16,561 nucleotides of DNA from the NCBI GenBank assembly GCA_004377275.1, contig SOIC01000218.1, positions 1-16,561 of the forward strand, read 5' to 3'. Below the pieces are notes generated by a model. The model did not search any database, was not told the origin of the DNA, and saw nothing but the letters and a program-made list of their open reading frames with translations. A program made the translations under genes and the position numbers. This document shows, piece by piece, positions 13,904 to 16,561 of this stretch. The DNA is from Dehalococcoidia bacterium. GTDB taxonomy: Bacteria; Chloroflexota; Dehalococcoidia; E44-bin15. How positions within the stretch are numbered: the stretch's first letter is position 1; every line of letters begins with the position of its first letter.

Positions 13904-15181
13904 TTATTCTACCCCTCGCCTGGCTCTTTCCAGGTCTTCCCGGAAATCTGGGTGAGCGATGGCGGTAAGGGCCTTGGCCCGCTGGGCGAGGGTTTTACCC
14001 TTCAGCTCAGCTATCCCGTACTCGGTAGCTATACAGTCAACATCGTAGCGCGGTACGCTGGTGATGGTGCCCTCCTGAAGCCGGGGGATGATGCGGGAAT
14101 GGCGGGATGTCTTACCCTGTATCGCTGAGGTAAAGGCAATGATCGACCTCCCGCCGGGAGCAGCAGCCGCTCCCCGTAGCCACTCAGCCTGCCCGCCCAC
14201 AGCACTGATCTGGATGCCTCTGATCGTTTCCGCATTTACCTGTCCGCTAAGGTCAACCTCGATGGCGGAGACGATAGTGATGAAATTATCGAACTGACGA
14301 ATGACATTGGCATCGTGGGTATAGGTATAGGGGTGCATCTCTACCTGCGGGTTTTTGTGTATAAAACGGAACAGCTTTTCGGTGCCGGCTGCCGCACCGC
14401 TCACCGTTTTGCCCCTGTCGATGGCCTTGCGCTCGTTGGTCACCACACCGCTCTCCATGAGGTCCACGGTGCTATTGCTTATCATGCCGGTGTGGATGCC
14501 AAGATGGCGCCGATCGGTCAACATTCTAACTAGGGCTTCCGGGATAGCGCCCACGCCGATACAGAGCGTATCCCCGTCGGCGATGCGCTCGCTCACCACT
14601 GCCGCCACTGCCTCCTCCTCCGGCCCTATCTTCGGATCCGGCCAGGTCTGGACCGGGCGTGACACCTCTACCAGATAGTCGAGATCGCTCACGTGTATGA
14701 GGCTATCGCCATAGGTGTAGGGCATCTGGTCGTTCACCTGTGCGATGGCGGTGCGTGCAGCTAAGGCCGCATCGCGGTTAAAGCCGGGGACAGCCCCAAA
14801 GCTGCAGTAGCCCTTTTCATCCGGCGGCGAAATGTGCACCAGGGCTATGTCAAGGGGCACGGTTGTGGTAAATAGGGATGGTGTTTGTGTAAGGCTTACC
14901 GGCAGGAAATCGATTGTGCCATCCTCGACCCCTTTCCTCAGGTCGGGGTTAACATGCATGGTGATGATATGGAAGAAATCGGTGAGTGCGGCATACGGGG
15001 AGCCGGGGATAACCCGGCTGTCCAGCAGGTGAGTGCCCTTCAGCCTCTCTTTATCCTCGACCAGAGCATCGACCAGTGTTCTTGGCTCACCACACGTCCC
15101 CTCGATGAATACCATGTCGCCCGGCTTGATCGCTCCGATCGCTTCCGCGGCGCCTACCTTGCGATGAGGTTTATCCCCCAC
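13904..15181 (-). CDS. 4-hydroxybutyrate-type CoA-transferase homologue lacking the catalytic glutamate
   Basis: The protein has 425 aa from GTG 15181, chosen because GGAGGG lies 9 bases upstream; an in-frame ATG further upstream would place 29 basic residues inside the neighbouring gene. It keeps more canonical motifs than the other two: ISPPDEKGYCSFG (117-129), GVGAIPEALV (209-218), AVGGQAEWLRGAA (327-339) and TEYGIAELKGK (386-396). The HTEM/HSEM motif reads HTGM, with Gly232 (codon GGC) where 4-hydroxybutyrate CoA-transferase has its covalent Glu. GAG/GAA to GGC needs two base changes, so a sequencing error is unlikely. It may be an inactive partner, a CoA-binding protein, or an enzyme with a different mechanism. 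It overlaps the upstream flavoprotein gene by 11 bp. Confidence 0.87.
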   Translation of the reverse strand: MGDKPHRKVGAAEAIGAIKPGDMVFIEGTCGEPRTLVDALVEDKERLKGTHLLDSRVIPGSPYAALTDFFHIITMHVNPDLRKGVEDGTIDFLPVSLTQTPSLFTTTVPLDIALVHISPPDEKGYCSFGAVPGFNRDAALAARTAIAQVNDQMPYTYGDSLIHVSDLDYLVEVSRPVQTWPDPKIGPEEEAVAAVVSERIADGDTLCIGVGAIPEALVRMLTDRRHLGIHTGMISNSTVDLMESGVVTNERKAIDRGKTVSGAAAGTEKLFRFIHKNPQVEMHPYTYTHDANVIRQFDNFITIVSAIEVDLSGQVNAETIRGIQISAVGGQAEWLRGAAAAPGGRSIIAFTSAIQGKTSRHSRIIPRLQEGTITSVPRYDVDCIATEYGIAELKGKTLAQRAKALTAIAHPDFREDLERARRGVE

Positions 15182-15911
15182 TTTCCTTATCCCTCCAAAC
15201 ACCGTTGATGTACACCTTTTTCTTCCCTTTCTCCCAGTGCCCGCCGAAGACGGTGGTCTTATATTCATCGGGCAGTACTATGCCGTGCTCGGTGGCATAT
15301 TTAATCATCCTGGTCACCTCCGCTACCCGTATCCCCACCTGCCTTGCCATGAGCATTCCCCGTTTATCGTCCCGCACCCCGTGCTTTAGGTATCTCGGCC
15401 TCTCTCCGGAGAAGATCGTGCTGGTAACCCCCCAGCCCCTGGCCACCGGGAGCATCATCCTCTTCATCAGGTTCTCCATCTGGTCCAGGCACGCATCGAA
15501 GCCCAGGCCGAAGAAGCCGACGGTCAGGTAGCCAGTGACCTTATTATTCAGTAGCTGGGTGAAGATGGCGTAGTATCTCACCCTGGACCACAGGACGGTG
15601 AGCGGGGGCGATAGGGTCAGCCCCCATGTCGGTGCGCCGAAGATAATGCCATCGGCTGCAATTATCTTATCGAATACCTTCTGAGCATCATCCTTTACCT
15701 TACAGGGTGCCTTGTTTTCGATGCACCACTGACAATTTTGGCACATAGCGATCTTTTTGTCAGCCAGCGTGATGAATTCGGTCTTCACTTCACCGATTTC
15801 ATCCCCCAGTTCCCTGGCTCCCTTAAGGCTTTCTTTAACCAGCGTGTCGCAATTGCCTCCCTTGATCGGTGTTGCTGAGAGGCCCAGGAGTTTTATATCA
15901 ACTTCGCTCAT
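15171..15911 (-). CDS. Iron-sulfur flavoprotein / flavodoxin-fold NAD(P)H-dependent oxidoreductase
   Basis: The protein has 246 aa from ATG 15911, with AAAGGA eight bases upstream. The flavodoxin-like fold begins IKLLGLSATPIKGGNCDTL (6-24), giving the usual FMN phosphate loop. A compact cysteine motif, C57-x2-C60-x2-C63-x6-C70, then KDD matches the CX2CX2CX4-7C cluster site of Isf-type iron-sulfur flavoproteins (4Fe-4S plus FMN). FGAPTWGLTLSPPL (91-104) is the second flavin loop. The C-terminal half (140-246) is longer than in simple flavodoxin reductases. A redox or electron-transfer role is likely; its partner is unknown. It overlaps and is probably coupled to the Glu-less CoA-transferase. 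A strong promoter lies just upstream. Confidence 0.85.
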   Translation of the reverse strand: MSEVDIKLLGLSATPIKGGNCDTLVKESLKGARELGDEIGEVKTEFITLADKKIAMCQNCQWCIENKAPCKVKDDAQKVFDKIIAADGIIFGAPTWGLTLSPPLTVLWSRVRYYAIFTQLLNNKVTGYLTVGFFGLGFDACLDQMENLMKRMMLPVARGWGVTSTIFSGERPRYLKHGVRDDKRGMLMARQVGIRVAEVTRMIKYATEHGIVLPDEYKTTVFGGHWEKGKKKVYINGVWRDKESGG

Positions 15912-15945
15912 GCTGTTTATCCTTTCCGTTACGTTATCATGCACG

Positions 15946-15975
15946 ATTATAGCTAGCTTTGACGCTCCGTGTCAA
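15946..15975 (-). promoter_or_regulatory. Strong candidate sigma-70 promoter for the flavoprotein/CoA-transferase pair
   Basis: On the minus strand a perfect TTGACA (15970-15975), an 18-bp spacer and a perfect TATAAT (15946-15951). Transcription would start near 15939, about 28 nt before the ATG at 15911. Confidence 0.7.
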
Positions 15976-15981
15976 TTTTGT

Positions 15982-16045
15982 GTACTAGTCTGGTATATTA
16001 GTGCTATATCATCTTTGTGGATGCCTGTCACAAAGTGACTAGTAC
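15982..16045. promoter_or_regulatory. Nested inverted repeats in the divergent promoter region
   Basis: A 9-bp perfect inverted repeat, GTACTAGTC (15982-15990) and GACTAGTAC (16037-16045), encloses an imperfect dyad TGGTATA...TATATCA (15991-16011) and a perfect GTCAC-AAA-GTGAC (16027-16039). It lies directly upstream of the minus-strand -35 box. It could be operator sites; no protein can be named. Confidence 0.4.
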
Positions 16046-16094
16046 GCTTTTTATGGCGAAGGCGGTATTAAGGCAGGTTGCATGGGGAAGCGGC

Positions 16095-16236
16095 GGTGAT
16101 TCACATCACCTTTTCCTACCTGCCCTAGGGTGTATTTCTGCCCCGCGGCCGAGGCCGAGGCCGACAGGTCGGCCGACACTCGGCCCATCCCTAGACCCCC
16201 GGCCCCTCCGCTTTGTGAGAGTCCGACTTATCGGAC
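16095..16236. other. GC-rich stretch with several short hairpins
   Basis: Three perfect dyads: GGTGAT-TCAC-ATCACC followed by TTTT (16095-16114), GGCCGAC-AG-GTCGGCC (16159-16174) inside a GAGGCCGAGGCCGAC run, and GTCCGA-CTTA-TCGGAC (16221-16236). Open frames crossing it have odd proline/arginine-rich composition and no good SD, so I see no gene. The region may be an untranslated regulatory stretch or a decayed repeat. Confidence 0.35.
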
Positions 16237-16311
16237 GATTATATCGGGGCACCTCTTTTTCAGCAGTCTCTATCTATCTGAACGAGATTATTTTTATTCA
16301 TCACGGGAGCG

Positions 16312-16341
16312 TCGGGTACATGAGATGGTTACATGACCCGA
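16312..16341. promoter_or_regulatory. Inverted repeat immediately upstream of the carboxylase promoter
   Basis: TCGGGT-a-CATG (16312-16322) pairs with CATG-ACCCGA (16332-16341): 10 bp with one bulged A and a 9-nt spacer. It ends 21 bp before the -35 box at 16363, a typical position for an activator site; a regulatory role is inferred. Confidence 0.45.
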
Positions 16342-16362
16342 GAAGCTGCCACGGAGAACTAG

Positions 16363-16391
16363 TTGACACCGTTGTGTGGATTCGATATGCT
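16363..16391 (+). promoter_or_regulatory. Candidate sigma-70 promoter for the carboxylase-type gene
   Basis: A perfect TTGACA (16363-16368), a 17-bp spacer, and TATGCT (16386-16391; four of six matches). It implies a start near 16398 and a leader of about 32 nt containing the AAGGAGG SD at 16419-16425. Confidence 0.6.
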
Positions 16392-16429
16392 GGAAGCCCC
16401 AATTTCTGTAGAACTTGCAAGGAGGCAAC

Positions 16430-16561
16430 ATGGCCGAGGAAAAAAGGGTACAGATAATCGCCAGTGACGCCGGCGGCACCATGACTGACATGATGGTGGT
16501 AGACGCCGAGGGAAACTTCACCATCGGCAAGGCGGCAACTACCCCCCAGGATCAATCCCTG
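16430..16561 (+). CDS. Hydantoinase/oxoprolinase-family subunit, acetone- or acetophenone-carboxylase-like (partial, 5' end only)
   Basis: The first 44 residues are visible before the window ends. ATG 16430 has AAGGAGG five bases upstream. The N-terminus carries ASDAGGTMTDMMVVD (11-25), the actin-like ATPase phosphate-binding signature of the HyuA/oxoprolinase family, followed by GKAATTPQDQS (33-43). The DAGGTMTD form and the GKA.TTP..S continuation look more like the ATP-using subunit of acetone/acetophenone carboxylases than a typical hydantoinase (usually DIGGTFTD). These enzymes phosphorylate and carboxylate ketones to 3-oxoacids. The partner subunit would be expected downstream. Assignment below family level is tentative. 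Confidence 0.75.
   Translation, partial: MAEEKRVQIIASDAGGTMTDMMVVDAEGNFTIGKAATTPQDQSL

Noticed and set aside
15182..15268. Upstream ATG start for the third CoA-transferase
   Set aside because: It would add 29 basic residues unlike the family and a long overlap with the flavoprotein gene; GTG at 15181 has GGAGGG nine bases upstream.
16017..16457. 146-aa plus-strand open frame before the carboxylase-type gene
   Set aside because: It has low-complexity proline/arginine-rich composition and no SD, and it covers a consensus promoter and the SD of the real gene at 16430.
1..16561. CRISPR array, phage genes, toxin-antitoxin or IS transposase
   Set aside because: No regularly spaced repeats, no transposase or integrase motifs, and no small paired genes were seen on either strand.

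Overview
The window carries a dense set of acyl-CoA metabolism genes, apparently bacterial and probably from an anaerobe. The evidence is the repeated use of CoA-transferases instead of CoA ligases, an iron-sulfur flavoprotein, a BbsAB-like thiolase/OB-fold pair, and the start of an acetone/acetophenone-carboxylase-type gene. GTG and TTG starts with strong Shine-Dalgarno sequences, together with intergenic palindromes bounded by TGTCATTC or carrying CATTGCGAG arms, would fit a Dehalococcoidia-like Chloroflexota or an anaerobic Desulfobacterota. No marker gene settles this, so the taxonomy is a guess.

Layout. 1-271: no gene found, with some folding potential. 272-346 (-): tRNA-Met(CAT). 347-942: no gene, but a cluster of palindromic repeats. 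943-11183 (-): a nine-gene array, read from high to low coordinates: MFE2-like SDR dehydrogenase, HMG-CoA-synthase-like/DUF35 fusion, SCP2-type thiolase, two CaiB/BaiF CoA-transferases, then after a 140-bp gap with its own candidate promoter three crotonase-fold proteins and a 4-hydroxybutyrate-type CoA-transferase. 11184-11662: divergent regulatory region. 11663-13895 (+): a second CoA-transferase/crotonase pair, paralogous to the end of the minus-strand array. 13904-15911 (-): an iron-sulfur flavoprotein overlapping a third CoA-transferase. 15912-16429: a second divergent regulatory region, rich in dyads, with good sigma-70-like promoters on both strands. 16430-end (+): N-terminus of a hydantoinase/acetone-carboxylase-type subunit, cut by the window end.

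How the genes could work together (inference). CaiB-type and Cat1-type transferases would move CoA onto one or more organic acids. Crotonase-fold proteins would act on the acyl-CoA, the SDR would oxidise a 3-hydroxyacyl-CoA, and the thiolase with its HMGCS-like/DUF35 partner would cleave the 3-oxoacyl-CoA. The gene types match the bbs module of anaerobic toluene degradation, but no acyl-CoA dehydrogenase is present here. The carboxylase-type gene at the right edge raises the alternative that a ketone is carboxylated to a 3-oxoacid, activated by CoA transfer and thiolysed. The substrate cannot be told from the sequence.

The most unusual signals are losses of textbook catalytic residues in several enzymes at once. 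The HMGCS-like domain lacks its Glu/Cys/His triad, none of the four crotonases keeps both hydratase glutamates, and one CoA-transferase has Gly where the catalytic Glu should be.
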